Positions 21,150-32,081 of a stretch of DNA of 64,000 nt are shown here, piece after piece. The stretch comes from Trichostrongylus colubriformis (lineage: Eukaryota > Nematoda > Chromadorea > Rhabditida > Trichostrongylidae), in NCBI GenBank assembly GCA_963978905.1, contig OZ022259.1, positions 10,664,001-10,728,000 on the forward strand, given 5' to 3'. The translations under genes and the position numbers were made by a program. Numbering within the stretch: position 1 is the stretch's first letter; every line of letters begins with the position of its first letter. Under the pieces are notes generated by a model that worked only from the letters and a program-made list of their open reading frames with translations, was not told where the DNA came from and searched no databases.

Positions 21150-22390
21150 CCTTACTCATAAATAAGGAGTTAGTATAATTTTATTCCTCACTTGACTTTA
21201 CTATAGCTCCTTTAGGTGCACCAATTTAACGCAGATTTCCTATTCCATCATCTCTCTTCTCACTGAAGAGCCTCAGGGATCGACAAAACCCAGTGGTCCG
21301 TCTGAGACTGAGGCGGAACGAACCACCATTCTTATGTAGAAGATCGAAAATTTACAAATACTGATCTTCTGACAAATAAGCAGTTTTTGCTGACTAATCC
21401 AGCTGCGGAATGCTCGACTTGCATTAAAAATCATAGTGGCAGCTATATGCGAATGCCTTACGAGCCACAGCGTCGCGCTTTTGAATGCGGGTTTTTTCAC
21501 CGATTATCGCTTCTAACCTTGAGTGTTCGTTACAAAATGCTCAGTTCTTTGCGTCTTCCTCTTGTTTCGGACCCCTTCCGGTTCCTTTAAGGGGTCCAGC
21601 CAGTGTATAGAACATGCCTCCATTCCCTAAAACAATTGTGGCAATAAGTAGTTGGTGCCAAAGGTATTTACTTGGTTGGAGTGTTACGAATTATGAGGGT
21701 GGTAATGGATAGCTACTTGCCTGTCGTCCCTCTCTTTGAAGTTAATAATATACTAATTAGGCAGTCTCTTAAATCACATAATCCTCAACGACTATGTATT
21801 CGAAGTTTCACCAACTTAAATTTATAAATAATTTATGATTATATAATATTTTTAGCTTATAAATAATTAATAACTTCAATGGGAGTTAAGTGCGTTGCTC
21901 ATTGCTCAGCATACTTTATCCTTTATCCCCACATCGCCACAGTACCAAGATGCAGCATGAGTGAAAGTTTTCAATGAAATTATCTATCAATTTTGTGGGG
22001 CGGGTGGTCCGTCCGACTTTCCATTGCAAGGATCGTATAGGGACCGTAAATGGAGGAAGTATAAGGATCTAAAGGACATGTCCAATTTTGAATGTTTTTT
22101 ATTTACTTAATTTACTTAATTTGTGCATTTGTAATCCCGCTGCTCATCGCTGTCATACCTAGACCACATGAGGATAATCGCTCTTGGACACAGGGTCAAG
22201 CACTGAATTTACGAAATCTTTAAGAAATGCGATCTCACAAATCTTTTCTCCCCATGTCTGTCGATCCAGGTATGTTTTGAAGAGTCACCCAATTCAAGGG
22301 ATTTCACCCAACTACCATCCTCTTCTTCGTATTGACATCTTCTATTTTTCTTCTGTACCGTATAACAACCTGGGCAATGCACGTCATAAT
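21150..22390. other. Unannotated intergenic DNA
   Basis: AT-rich, with an especially AT-rich patch (21820-21880, ATTTATAAATAATTTATGAT). No gene, RNA or clear repeat recognised. Confidence 0.4.
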
Positions 22391-22829
22391 CATTGAAAAT
22401 CGTCCATGTAAAAGTGAGTTCCTTTGTTACCCTCATCTTTACGTTGTACTTGCATAATAAGGGCCGTATGCAATATTACACGCAAAAAAGTCGGAGTTCG
22501 GCTACGATGCAGCTCCCCAAATTCTCGGCCGGGTGGGCGGGGTCTCTGAGTAAAAGCCCCGTCCCGTCATCCGCCGCGGTTGAGAACGAAGAGTGAAACT
22601 GTTTACGTAACTTTTTGTTCCTATAATGCGTCTCCGATCACGGCGGACGATGGGGTGGACACTTACTCGGAAGCCCCGCCCACACGGCCGGGACTTTGTA
22701 GTGCTGTATCTTAGCCGGATTCACATTTTTTCGCGTGAAACTTTGCATGCGGCCCACATTAGGCAAATACAACATAAATACATGGGTAACACAGAAAAAC
22801 TCATTTTTCCGTGGACGATTCCTTTAACG
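22391..22829. mobile_element. MITE family B, copy 2
   Basis: A 439-bp copy of the element at 14601-15037, with the same ends (ATCGTCCATGTAAAAGTGAG on the left; CCGTGGACGATTCCTTTAAC on the right) and the same GC-rich core (GGGTGGGCGGGGTCTC / GGAAGCCCCGCCC). The close match in length and ends supports transposition of a defined unit. Confidence 0.85.
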
Positions 22830-25540
22830 CAGGAGTCGAAATGGAAAAGGGATCATATTCAGGTGTGTATAACTGTGATCAAAGATCACCCGGCAATGTT
22901 GGGCATATGTCGTTATCCGATGTTTTAGATTTTGAACCTTTAATTCATTAGACCACTAGACAAACTAGACATACATATTATCCTTCCGATATCGAGTAAC
23001 GGTTCAATGTTTCCGTATCGTTAGGGTTGACAAACATAGATAAGAGTCGGGGCGAGAAGGGGAGCTGTTGATACTAAAGTGCACTTTCTCGACACGGCGT
23101 TATACCCTGCATATGAGGAAATGTTGGTGAACGGCCTCAATCTGTACTTTTGTGCACGAGCCGATTCTCGGGACAAATCCGCTACGTGATGTGCATAATA
23201 CACCCGATAAGGCGAATTCGAACGCCGAACGAAATAACTAGCAGAATATTTTATTCGACTATGCCGATGACACACTTATACACACAGAACACACTCATAC
23301 ATACGGACAGATATGTAAATTCAAAAACAAAATAATAGCTGCGCAAAGGTATCTTTCATGTTATAGATAGTGCAAGTGCAGTAGCCATCAACGGAGAACT
23401 GATACAACGTCCACCATCCACATTTTCGACGGGTTTCTGCAAAAATTAAAGATTATCAAAGAAAAACAGAATAATTATGTTTCCATAAACTCCCTCTAGC
23501 TCTGCTTCCGTAGCAATCTAAAAGAACGCTGAGTTCAGCTTTGAAAAAGGCGCTACTACATCCCGATTCGTGGGTTTATTTCCTTAGAATCCCAGATGCA
23601 GTTCATTTGGAAACAGTTTATACCTTACCCATGCGCTAGGGTAGGGGTAAGGAGAGGGGTATGAGTCAATGAAGGGCTGTTAGGAACATCCCGTTCATAT
23701 TTAGGGCGAACTGCATCAACCAATTCCCTCCGTAATAGTTTTTGAGGAGTAGAAGAGGAAGGGGCTCATAAGGCGTAAGAAACTTCCTCGACAATGTTTG
23801 TCCCTGGATAGTAGTAGATGTTAGCTGTGGTCTCGCATATGGGCTAATGCGTTTTCATTAGGATGCAGGGTAATTCCTGTGGCATTTTCCTCTAAGCTTA
23901 CTGGAAGTTTCCAGAAACTTATGTGCATGGAGTGCGTTAAAGGCAATTAGGATTATTGAACGGCTATAATGTATTGTTCCTATCTTCGCCTGCGATGAAA
24001 ACGACGTCAAATTGACTTCGGTGGCTTCAAATGTATGCAAATTTATATTCCATTTAAATTTTTCTAGACTTATGGAATCATTCCTAACGAATATTTGGAA
24101 AGTTTCGGATCTTTGTGTTTATTTCATTTCATATTTTATGAAGTTAGATGTGCAAATGAACAAAAATATGGAAAATTTTCCCGTAACCTAAAAGAGGGAT
24201 CCTCTATGGGCGACGATAGATATGGCCTAATTAGGAAGGGGTTGTTAGAGGATGTGCTGCTCAATTGCTTAATTTTCAGTTTTCGCCTTCGATTCAACTC
24301 GTTTACCCCACTCACTTTGTGCAAAGCCTGAACCGGAGACAGATTCTCAACCAGCTACGGGGGGGGGGGGGGGGGGTTGTAGGAAGGTAATCATCATCCC
24401 TGACTATGCTAACCACTGTTGTCGCAGCCAACACTACAAATGGTTTCGCCCAAGCAACTTTCGCACGAATGCTTCAAATCCCTCAGAGGAGGCTAGGAGG
24501 TACTGCACTGCCCATGGTCTAGTTCTATTAATCTTTTCCCACTACTTTAATGGATATTTTAATTAGATACAGAAACTAAGTGCGTTGGCGCGTTCCCAGA
24601 ACACTCTTGGCACCCGGCACTGAATACGTCAAGCCTTTGAATATGTTGGGCAAGCGCTGGAATAGTCTGACATCAGTGCAGTGAGTCATTCGGTTTTCCG
24701 TTAACCGTCAAAGTGAGAGACGCAGAGAACTTATTAAACTCTCGTTCTCTAATCTAACTATGGAAAAAAAGGAGAACCACCAACTTGAATGAGTCATTCG
24801 GGTTACGAAATAGCCGACGGTATGCGCTAAGGCTGAAACACCATTTCCCATTGCTAACAATGCATAGTTATGCAAGTTTTTCATAGCACTGGTTCACTGA
24901 GATGGTTTGGAAGCGGAGAGCAGAAAAAGAGCACGGTCTGGTATTGCGATCAACCGATCAGTGATTGCTGATGTGGAATCGGCATGAAATTGTCAGCAAA
25001 TCCATTCGGGGAAAGGGCGAACGACATGGTATGGGGTTCGAGATCTTCCGATTACCCAAAACTAGCACTATAGCCCTTTGAGCCGATGATGACCAAAAAC
25101 GTGACGTCGAAAGACAACTTTCCAGTCGAGCCCAACTTCACGACGGATGATTCACTCAGTCTATATGGAAGGTTACAAAAAGGAGGCGGTGGCTTTTGTT
25201 GTATGGATGGTGAAGTACATAGCACGTTGCGATATCCATTACCCATCTAAGAAATCGAAAAAGCTTTTCGCAATATTGTGCATAGAGGCGAATTAGCGGA
25301 AAAGGGCGTATATACTGCACGGACTATGTATTCGCGATTAGGATTTCTCTAAGGCCCTCCTTATTTTTTCCTGAATAGGGTAGAATGTTTTAGTAGCATA
25401 AAGTTGAAGCTGGCCTCACGGTCAGGCTGTGAAAATTGATATCTCTCTTTGAAAATTTAATATTTACTTCACAGAATGTTCTTTTTGTTATTCTGGGAGC
25501 TAAAATGACAGAAGCTTTGGAAAATACCCCATAGACTTTA
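22830..25540. other. Unannotated 2.7-kb stretch with a G homopolymer
   Basis: No supported gene. A run of about 18 G lies at 24360-24377. Short frames of 60-100 codons lack motifs and splice context. Confidence 0.4.
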
Positions 25541-25544
25541 ATGC

Positions 25545-25725
25545 TCATTTATGGAGCAGGTGCTTATGCTTGAAGTCCCAGACTGGTCTGGAATCAATAC
25601 ATCAATCCCATAGCGGTGGAAGGCTCGGTTGACACGGGTGAACATTAAACCAGGAGGATTTGATCCTCCTATCATAGTTGTACGACAGAATCCACTTTCT
25701 TCTACACCACTGAGCTCATGCACAT
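25545..25725 (-). repeat. tRNA-derived SINE, copy a (partial)
   Basis: Minus-strand copy. The head contains GCTCAGTGGTGTAG, like a Pol III A box, and GGATCAAATCC, a B box, about 40 bases apart. The body continues with words shared with the copy at 28.7 kb (CCGAGCCTTCCACCGC). See copy d for the clearest tRNA-like fold. Confidence 0.6.
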
Positions 25726-26189
25726 TTATGGATGGCCATTACAGAGTTTCATCAAACAGCAGCTGATATAAACACTTATATGTATAATAGCATTCATATT
25801 TGAAAGAAGCATCCATCTCTTTTCGTAATCCGACTAAACAGGATTAGAATGCATTCACTAGGAAACGCTTCGGTAAGCCGGGTGACATTTACAAAAAGCG
25901 CGTCCGTTCCGAAAGATCCTGTTCAGATCAAGATCCCCGATCTATAGTATTACGTTAAATTCCAGGTGAATTTCCACTGGACGCTTCTATGTGGAATGAA
26001 TTAGCCGCTGAGCTGGCACTTCTGCTTGCCCCTAGTCTCACTCTGTGTTGAATTTGATTTCAATTACTTCCAGATTTCTAAAATGATCGTTGCAATCTAC
26101 TCACTTAGAAGACATTGAATTTATCGCCGGCTCAACAGCTAAACGCATCTGAGTAAACAAGGATAAAACAATCAAATTTGACCACTTTT

Positions 26190-26470
26190 TTGGGACGCGC
26201 CACGCATTTTACTTCCATTTAAATTCGCAGCAGCGTTTAAATGTGGCTTGGCTTCTACAACGACTTGTGGGCTGACCGATGTACAACTCCGCATTTTTGT
26301 CCCTCCCCCTTTCCAAAGCCAGTTTGATGCCAATTTACCAACTGCGGTTGATGAAATGCTCACTTTACTACGCAGGTATCGATTCAGAATTTGTTCCCTG
26401 GACAATGTGAGTGAAGGTGAGACTTGCCAGTGCACTCCCATCTTCCAACCATTACAACTGCCTACTTTCA
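26190..26470 (-). repeat. SINE family, copy b (body, degraded head)
   Basis: Read on plus, GGGACGCGCCACGCATTTTA...TTCCATTTAAATTCG matches the SINE tail GGGATGCGCCGCACATTC...TTCCATCCAGAATCG at 28680. A later word GTTTGATGCCAATTTACCAA matches GTATGGTGCCAATTTACCAA at 28804. The tRNA-like head is not clear. Confidence 0.6.
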
Positions 26471-26474
26471 CCGA

Positions 26475-26648
26475 AAAAAAAACCACGAAATAAGGATTTC
26501 AAAGTGCCGTTACCCGGAGAGAAGGGCAAGGTTAGTGAGCCGCATCACTTTATATGCTCCTGTATGTGTATGCTCCTGATGCGGCTCACTAACCTTGCCC
26601 TCCTCTCCAGATTACGGCATTGTGGAATCCTTATTTCGTGGTTTTTTG
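26475..26648. repeat. Long near-perfect hairpin (~72-bp stem)
   Basis: The left arm 26475-26547 and right arm 26577-26648 are inverted copies around a 29-base loop. They begin CCACGAAATAAGGATT and end GGTTAGTGAGCCGCATCA, with only a few mismatches and indels. If transcribed it would fold into one long stem with a short loop, a substrate shape for Dicer. It could equally be a very small foldback MITE. Confidence 0.8.
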
Positions 26649-27035
26649 GTTTCTTTTTCTGGTGAACCAGTTAACCCCCCGCGTTTGCGTCCCTATAAGC
26701 TAGGGGTGTCATTATTTTCAATTTTTAAGGCCATGCTGACGTTGGCACTCAGTTGGACCCTTTCCAGTCCTCTTTTCCCCTACACAGATCCCTAATATCT
26801 TTGTGGTGACTTCGTGATTTCTTGGCAATTTCTTTAGTTTCTGGTATAGTTTTGGTGCTTTTTTTCTGGTATTTTGGGGGCGTAGAGGTTTTTCGGCATT
26901 TCATAACTTTCATGAGTTTCGTGATTAAAAAACAAGGCACATCGTGAGGATTTTTAATCCACTATCAATTGCTGAAGTGAGGCCTTTTCGAATAAATATT
27001 TGATGGGAATGAAATTGCACTTGTTAGAAAGTAAT

Positions 27036-27077
27036 AGAAGGTGTATATCATTCAACAATGAATGATATACACCTTCT
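27036..27077. ncRNA. Perfect 19-bp stem-loop (candidate small RNA hairpin or micro-palindrome)
   Basis: AGAAGGTGTATATCATTCA (27036-27054) is followed by ACAA and its exact inverse (27059-27077). GAATGATATACA then repeats part of the stem at 27078-27089. A 19-bp stem with a 4-base loop is short for an animal pre-miRNA, so a plain palindrome is also likely. Confidence 0.35.
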
Positions 27078-27289
27078 GAATGATATACAATGAAATGAAT
27101 TAAACACGTCTCATACAAACCTTTGTGTTCTCAAAATATTCCATTTTGCCGTTGTTCCTTCATTATATCCTGTTAATGTTCTCTTACTGGGAATAAAAAG
27201 GCAAAATCAGGGTTTGATGACAGAAGTAGGCTTAGAACCCTTAAAGCGTGGTAAGAACAGAATAAAATTTTTCGCATAAAAAGTCTCAT

Positions 27290-27545
27290 CATGCGGATGC
27301 GCCGCGCATACTAGTTCCACTCAGATTCGTGAATGCGATTTGTCCTATATATGACTTGCTGGGCCAGACGATGTACAAGTCAATGCCTCTCTGCTCCTAA
27401 ACAGGTTTGTAAGGGATTCATCTTTACCAAGAGGTGGAGCGTCGTTTGTAATAGGTGGACACTATGCGGATTTGATCCCCGCACCATGAGAGCGGGACTG
27501 CGCGCCACCTGTCACTACATCACCATCTCCGCCGATACATCCAGT
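27290..27545 (-). repeat. tRNA-derived SINE, copy c
   Basis: Minus-strand SINE. The head holds TGGTGATGTAGTGACAGG (A-box-like) and GGGGATCAAATCC (B box) with CTCTCATGGTGCG between. The body ends at the family's GCGCGGCGCATCC tail near 27293. Head word order is the same as in copy d. Confidence 0.75.
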
Positions 27546-27674
27546 CTCAAAACCGTTACAGCACAATCTTAAAAGAAACTTTGCGGTAATGACTGAAATA
27601 GCACGTTTCGGTCATAAAGCGATTTTAAATCAAATTTGAAACGTAGTTACATCTGCAGACTGCGTTTATATGTA

Positions 27675-28572
27675 TTAGGTTGATTCATAATAAATCGGAC
27701 AAATGGTAGTGATGATTTCTAGAGATCATAACTCAGTAACGAATTAACGAAAATGGCGCGCGAGGTACCGTTGGAATGAGTATGAAAAGCTCTTCAAAGT
27801 ACCGCAAAATAATCACTCCAAAGTAAATTCATTCCGCCACAATGCCGCACGATTTCAAGCGGTCCAGAGACCACATCCGCAACGTCATACTATTTTTATC
27901 GCTATCTGGCCAGGAACCCGCGGATATCGGCAGACGTCTGATAGAAGTTCACAAGGAGCATGCCCCCGGCAGAAGTACACTGTAGTTGTAGCATTCGAAG
28001 TTTGCGTCAGGCGACTATTCCATCGAAGACGAAAACCGCGGTTGGTGGAGCGTACACGGCGTAGAGTACTGGGAGCTGCTCGATGAAGGTACCACAGTAT
28101 CCGCCGACGTCTACGTTCGTCAATTACGAGAATTGAAGGCCAATGTCCAAAGTTCGCTACGGCGGCGGTCACATGTCTACTTCCAGCACGACAACGTGTC
28201 TACTTCCACAGACCGCACTTCGCAAGATCGACCAAGGCCGAGCTGCTGTCGTACAGTTGGACCGTACTTCTATACCCACCGTACTCCCCAGACCTGGCCC
28301 CTTCAGATTTCCACCTTTTCTCCCACAGCCAACGCCACCTGGACGGCCAAGACTTCAAAACTCGCGACGAGGTCAAGGCGGCACTCGGCAACTTCTTCGA
28401 GCTCCAGCTTCCGGCCTTCTGGAGCAAGGGCATCCATGATCTGCCCATACCGTGGCAGAAGGTCATCGATAAAGATGGAGTATATTTCAAGTGAATTCCT
28501 GTTGTCGTAAAAAAGTTGTACGACAATGATTAAAATTGGTCAATTTGTCCGATTTATTATGAATCAACCTAA
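27675..28572 (+). mobile_element. Mariner element remnant with intact ends
   Basis: An 898-bp element with perfect 30-bp terminal inverted repeats starting TTAGGTTGATTCATAATAAA, flanked on both sides by TA (27673-27674; 28573-28574), the mariner target duplication. The inside encodes a broken plus-strand transposase. Full mariners are about 1.25-1.3 kb, so several hundred bases have been lost. The ends are complete enough to be recognised in trans by a related transposase. Confidence 0.92.
27840..28494 (+). pseudogene. Mariner transposase pseudogene
   Basis: Plus-strand fragments of a D,D34D mariner transposase. QHDN (28184-28195) holds the second catalytic Asp. In a different frame, YPPYSPDLAPSDFHLFSH (from 28273) holds the third, so at least one frameshift separates them. 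The C-terminal part, from GQDFKTRDEVKAALGNFFE to a stop at 28492, is well preserved. Upstream fragments around 28000-28130 are scrambled and the N-terminal helix-turn-helix is not readable. About 215 codons remain of roughly 345. Confidence 0.85.
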
Positions 28573-28678
28573 TATAAGTTCGATAGTCGCCGCGCTTGCC
28601 ACTACCCTTCTCCACGCCTCGTCTATTCATGTTTGAAGTTTAAAAAGTATTAAGTTTTTGGCGTTAATCAATCTCTTT

Positions 28679-28937
28679 CTGGGATGCGCCGCACATTCTG
28701 GTTCCATCCAGAATCGTGATAGCTGGTGAATGTGATGTGGCCTAACAATGACTTGCGATGGCCAGCCAATGTGCAAGTCAGTGCTTTTATCCACCCAGAC
28801 GAGTATGGTGCCAATTTACCAACCCCGGAGTGATGGAAGGCTTGGTTGGTCTGGGCGGACGATGATGCGAGATTTGATCCCCGCACCATGAGAGTGGGGT
28901 GCGCGCCACCTGTCACTACACCACTTCCGCCCGTCTA
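28679..28937 (-). repeat. tRNA-derived SINE, copy d (best preserved head)
   Basis: On the minus strand the head starts GGGCGGAAGTGGTGTAGTGA and ends its tRNA-like part with CGTCCGCCC. GGGCGGA can therefore pair with TCCGCCC as a 7-bp acceptor stem. The A box is AGTGGTGTAGTG; the B-box arm is GCGGGGATCAAATCTCGC, a 5-bp stem with an 8-base loop. The body runs to a tail GTGCGGCGCATCCCA at about 28680. Other copies: 25545, 26190, 27290, 30015, 40165 and 50412. No ORF. Confidence 0.82.
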
Positions 28938-28982
28938 TTCATGTAAGTCTATGAATTATAGAAAAAAAAAATCGGAACTTAC

Positions 28983-29195
28983 ACTTGCAACATGGCTTTC
29001 CTTCACAGCACTTCTTTCCACCTTCTTCTCCGCACTTCTTTCCCTCATCACAGCACTTTTTGTCGCCTTCACCGCAACATCCAGGGCCACACTTGCAGTT
29101 CGGCCCGCATTTACAGCCTTTCTGACAGCATTGGCATCCTTTCTCACACTGGCCACCTTCGCAGCACTTGCAACCGGCTTCACAGCCACATTTCT
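28983..29195 (-). CDS. Cysteine-rich metallothionein-like exon
   Basis: A minus-strand 213-base exon candidate. It is preceded by a textbook nematode acceptor (ATTTTTCAG, ending at 29196) and followed by GTAAGT (28982-28977). It encodes about 70 residues with 23 cysteines, mostly as CC, CxC and CxxC: EKCGCEAGCKCCEGG, CQCCQKGCKCGPNCKCGPGC, KKCC, KPCCKC. Between them are Lys, Gly and Glu, with no aromatic residues. Cys content near one in three with these spacings is characteristic of metal-thiolate proteins such as metallothioneins, which bind Zn, Cu or Cd in the cytosol. Length is close to the 60-75 residues of nematode MTL proteins, but repeats KKCC and GKKC differ from the well-known mtl-1/mtl-2 pattern, so it may be another Cys-rich family. 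The first exon (start Met) and any 3' exon were not found; if the donor is not used the frame reads on to a stop at about 28939. Confidence 0.6.
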
Positions 29196-29459
29196 CTGAA
29201 AAATTGTGATCTCGATGGTCTCGAAAATGGAAAGGTCTTCTCTCCACTGAACGGTTTAATAGCCTGTCATCAATAAAATGTGGCCAATTATGGCCTCCGA
29301 AAGGAATTCTCCCACCCGACGACGACGACGACGATGTCGCTACGAAAACAAATAATCCAAATTGCCGGAAATCGATACGACTGACAACGCTGAAAAAGCC
29401 GCGAAAACAGCTCAAGTTGTCACGGAAATGTTTTTGTGGACGTATATCGTACAGCATAA

Positions 29460-30014
29460 AACGAGGTCAACGACAGCTGTTTTTGCAGGGTAGCCGAGTT
29501 TTTCGGCTAATTGCAAGGAATCTGGAAGGTCGTCGTACTTGTGGAACAATGCAAGAACGCACTGACCATAAGAAATTGTGGGAAGTCAATAAAAATAATG
29601 ATACTTGACCTAAAAACTGCTTAATTACGCGCAAATGTTCGCTGGACCTGGAAGAAGGGGGTTTGAGGTGCAATGATGCCGGAGGACAAAGAAACCTGCT
29701 CTTTCAGACGACGTTTCAACACGCGCCATTTCCTACAGAACTCCACAAAAACGTTGTGGCTTCTGCTAAATGAGACAGTGTCAAGGAAGCCGTGATAAGG
29801 AAGGTTTTTGTCTAGGAAGATGCTTAATCAGCCCGTGAAGGTTCAGAGTACTGCGAAAAAGCTACCAAATTTTGTTTGTCGGAAGGATCTAGGAACCATT
29901 GAAGTACTTAACACCATTTAATAACCCACTAGAAGATTTCTTCACTAAAATAACTTTGCTAGAAAAAATACTAAAGCCATAATGGCATAAGGCATCCAGC
30001 AGTGGTAAGTAGCC
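29460..30014. other. Unannotated DNA upstream of the Cys-rich exon
   Basis: This would hold the promoter and first exon of the Cys-rich gene on the minus strand. No clear TATA box, ATG plus GT donor pair or metal-responsive element could be fixed. A (CGA/TCG)n run lies at 29320-29336. Confidence 0.3.
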
Positions 30015-30435
30015 GCATGGGATGCGCCACGTATCCCCCTTCCAATCAGGAAGTAGTATCATCAAATGTGGCTTGACTTATAAATACAAAGAGTAGCCGA
30101 AAACTGTGTTGTCCTCAAAAACAGCTGTCGTTGATCATTTTATGCTGCACAGCATCCGTCCTGGAAAACGTTTTCGTGACAACAGTGGCGATTTTCCCAC
30201 AGCTTTTTCAGCATTGTCAATCATTTAGTTTGGTGACTTGTCTTTACGAGGACGTCTTATCTGGGTGGGTAAATTTTCCCAGAGACCATTATTCTGGCCT
30301 ACATACGGATCAGTGATTTGAATCCTCCAGATGAGTACTTTCGTTTCAGTTCACAAAAGGGAAGGAAGGTTTCGCTGGTCTGGGTGGTCTCTGATACGGG
30401 ATTTGATTCCTAGCCAAGAACGAGAGCCATTCATA
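30015..30435 (-). repeat. SINE family, copy e (rearranged or double)
   Basis: The tail word GGGATGCGCCACGTATCC (30019 onward on plus) and the head word GGAATCAAATCC (B box, minus strand, about 30400) are both present. They are about 400 bases apart instead of about 260, and a second GGATTCAAATC word occurs at about 30320. Either two copies overlap or one has an insertion. Confidence 0.5.
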
Positions 30436-30800
30436 CTCAAAAAAGTTACAATTAGCGAAGGCGCTTGTAGTTGTGAATATAGTATCTCTGAAATGCTGTT
30501 ATTTTTCATATCTTTCATGTGAAATAATACTTATATCAAGTTTCACGCGAGACAAGTCGAGCTTCAGAAAGATCCTATTTCACAAAGTGGTAACAACGAG
30601 AACCAGGCAGATTCTCGGGGAAGGAGGGGGGGGTGTTAATTTAATAATCGTGACATGGGTGCCATCGTTTTGAAAAGGATTTTGGCAGGCTGCAGACATG
30701 ATCATCGTCATCGTCTCCCCTTTTTGCGAACTGTCAGTTTTTTTTCTGTGAAATTAAATGGTATTTGAACGAATAGTTTTCATGAAGGCTTCATTCTTCC

Positions 30801-30830
30801 AGAGAGGCGACGACGCCAAAACGTCAGTCG
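30801..30830 (+). repeat. Isolated PLE-tail-like hairpin motif
   Basis: AGAGAGGCGACGACGCCAAAACGTCAG resembles the PLE-tail pattern: GGCG, a short loop, CGCC, then (G)AAACGTTAG, as at 9541-9576. The GAAAC word is changed to AAAAC and no PLE coding sequence was found nearby. It is a weak candidate for a third PLE end. Confidence 0.3.
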
Positions 30831-31029
30831 GAAATATAGTGATTAAGCTGAAGTTTTCCAGTTTCTCACAAGAGTGTATTATGAGTTCGTGGGATTCTAA
30901 ATGGGAGGCACGGACTTCCAAGAAATACTTTTTTACTATAGCAACTTTTGGGAGGAGAGTTTTTGGAGCTTTCCCGTGGACAGCGTTACGACATGAACTG
31001 ACAGACTTGAGTAAGAAGTTTCGCAAAAC

Positions 31030-31640
31030 TTATGATGTGAAGGGAGGTTAAAGCAACTTTTATTTTACTGGAAAAGTTTTCAGCTCAGCAGATATGCGAA
31101 GGACTTTTCTGGCCTTCCAGGTAGCTTCAGTTGGATATAAAATCATTTTAATTATAGGAAGGGTCGGAAGTGAAATTGAAAGTTTTGGAAAATTTGGCGG
31201 AAAAACTACTGTGCGGTCAATAAGGAGGAACAGGTACCGTACCCTTAAAAAATGCACAGTACTATTCCTGGTAGACGTCATAGATATCAAAAAGAATATT
31301 TTTGTTGTGGTGTATTTGGAGCAGTGCTGTAGGTCGTTACAACACACGATGTCCCTTACCAGAGCATTGACCCTCGATAGGCCTTAGAAAATACTGGAAA
31401 CGCCCTCCCAGCAGGGAAACGTGGATTGGCAAGAAATTTAATCCAAAAATATCTCAATTAAAACTCATTTAACTTCCATCCAAAGTATATCAAGCTTACT
31501 GAGGCTATTTCCAAACTACAAAAAGGTTATAGTAGTAATGCTCACTGTAAAATGTGAATACTGTAAACGCAAGAAACGTACCACATTTGTCGACCATATC
31601 TAGTTAGTTGGACTAAGCAGCGACAGCACAACGCGATGTC
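31030..31640. other. Unannotated AT-rich DNA
   Basis: Overlapping frames near 31060-31390 on both strands have no recognised motif. No repeat recognised. Confidence 0.35.
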
Positions 31641-31766
31641 ACTAAGGGTGCGGATGGGCGGGCATATTTATATGAGCGGGCGGGGCCAGATGGTGGCAGC
31701 GACGAGAGAACATCGGGGGACGGGGAGGTGAGTGTTGGTGTCTGGTGATCGGCCGAGAGACCACGT

Positions 31767-31928
31767 ATGGCTATGGAGACAGCAGAACATAGATTAGGTC
31801 TGCGGTTACCAGACGGTGGTTTGAGGTTGCGCTTCTATCCCAAAGGGGCAAAGGAGACTGCTGATAAGGCTACTGGTACCGCAGGTAAGCCTGTCCAGGT
31901 AAGCAACTTTGAGATCGACAAAGATTGA
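31767..31928 (+). CDS. Small ORF or first exon, unknown product
   Basis: A 53-codon plus-strand frame starting MAMETAEHRLGLRLPDGG and ending in a TGA at 31926-31928. Translation from the ATG at 31767 has a good context (CCACGTATGG); the next in-frame ATG is two codons on. A strong 5' splice site (CAG|GTAAGC) lies at 31898|31899, so the more likely structure is a first exon of 44 codons ending AGKPVQ. About 95 bases upstream is a TATA-like CATATTTATATGAG (around 31664-31677) in a locally GC-rich stretch. The peptide is basic (LRLRFYPKGAKETADK) with no signal peptide or membrane segment and no family I recognise. Downstream exons were not found. It could also be the 5' end of an unknown retroelement. 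Confidence 0.35.
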   Translation: MAMETAEHRLGLRLPDGGLRLRFYPKGAKETADKATGTAGKPVQVSNFEIDKD

Positions 31929-32081
31929 TTACAGCTACTGTCCAAAGTTGTTGTTCGAAAAATCCATTAGCGGCCCAAAGTAGAAGATAAGACATTTCGT
32001 GGTTGCTGATAAGAGCGGATGACTGCTGAAGTGGCTGAATGCAGCAACAATTATGGCTGCATGGCCACCCAACCCCTAAAG

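Noticed and set aside
28956..29189. 77-codon frame rich in Ala, Val and Lys overlapping the Cys-rich exon
   Set aside because: A frame shadow of the Cys-rich exon; the splice borders and Cys spacing support the other frame.
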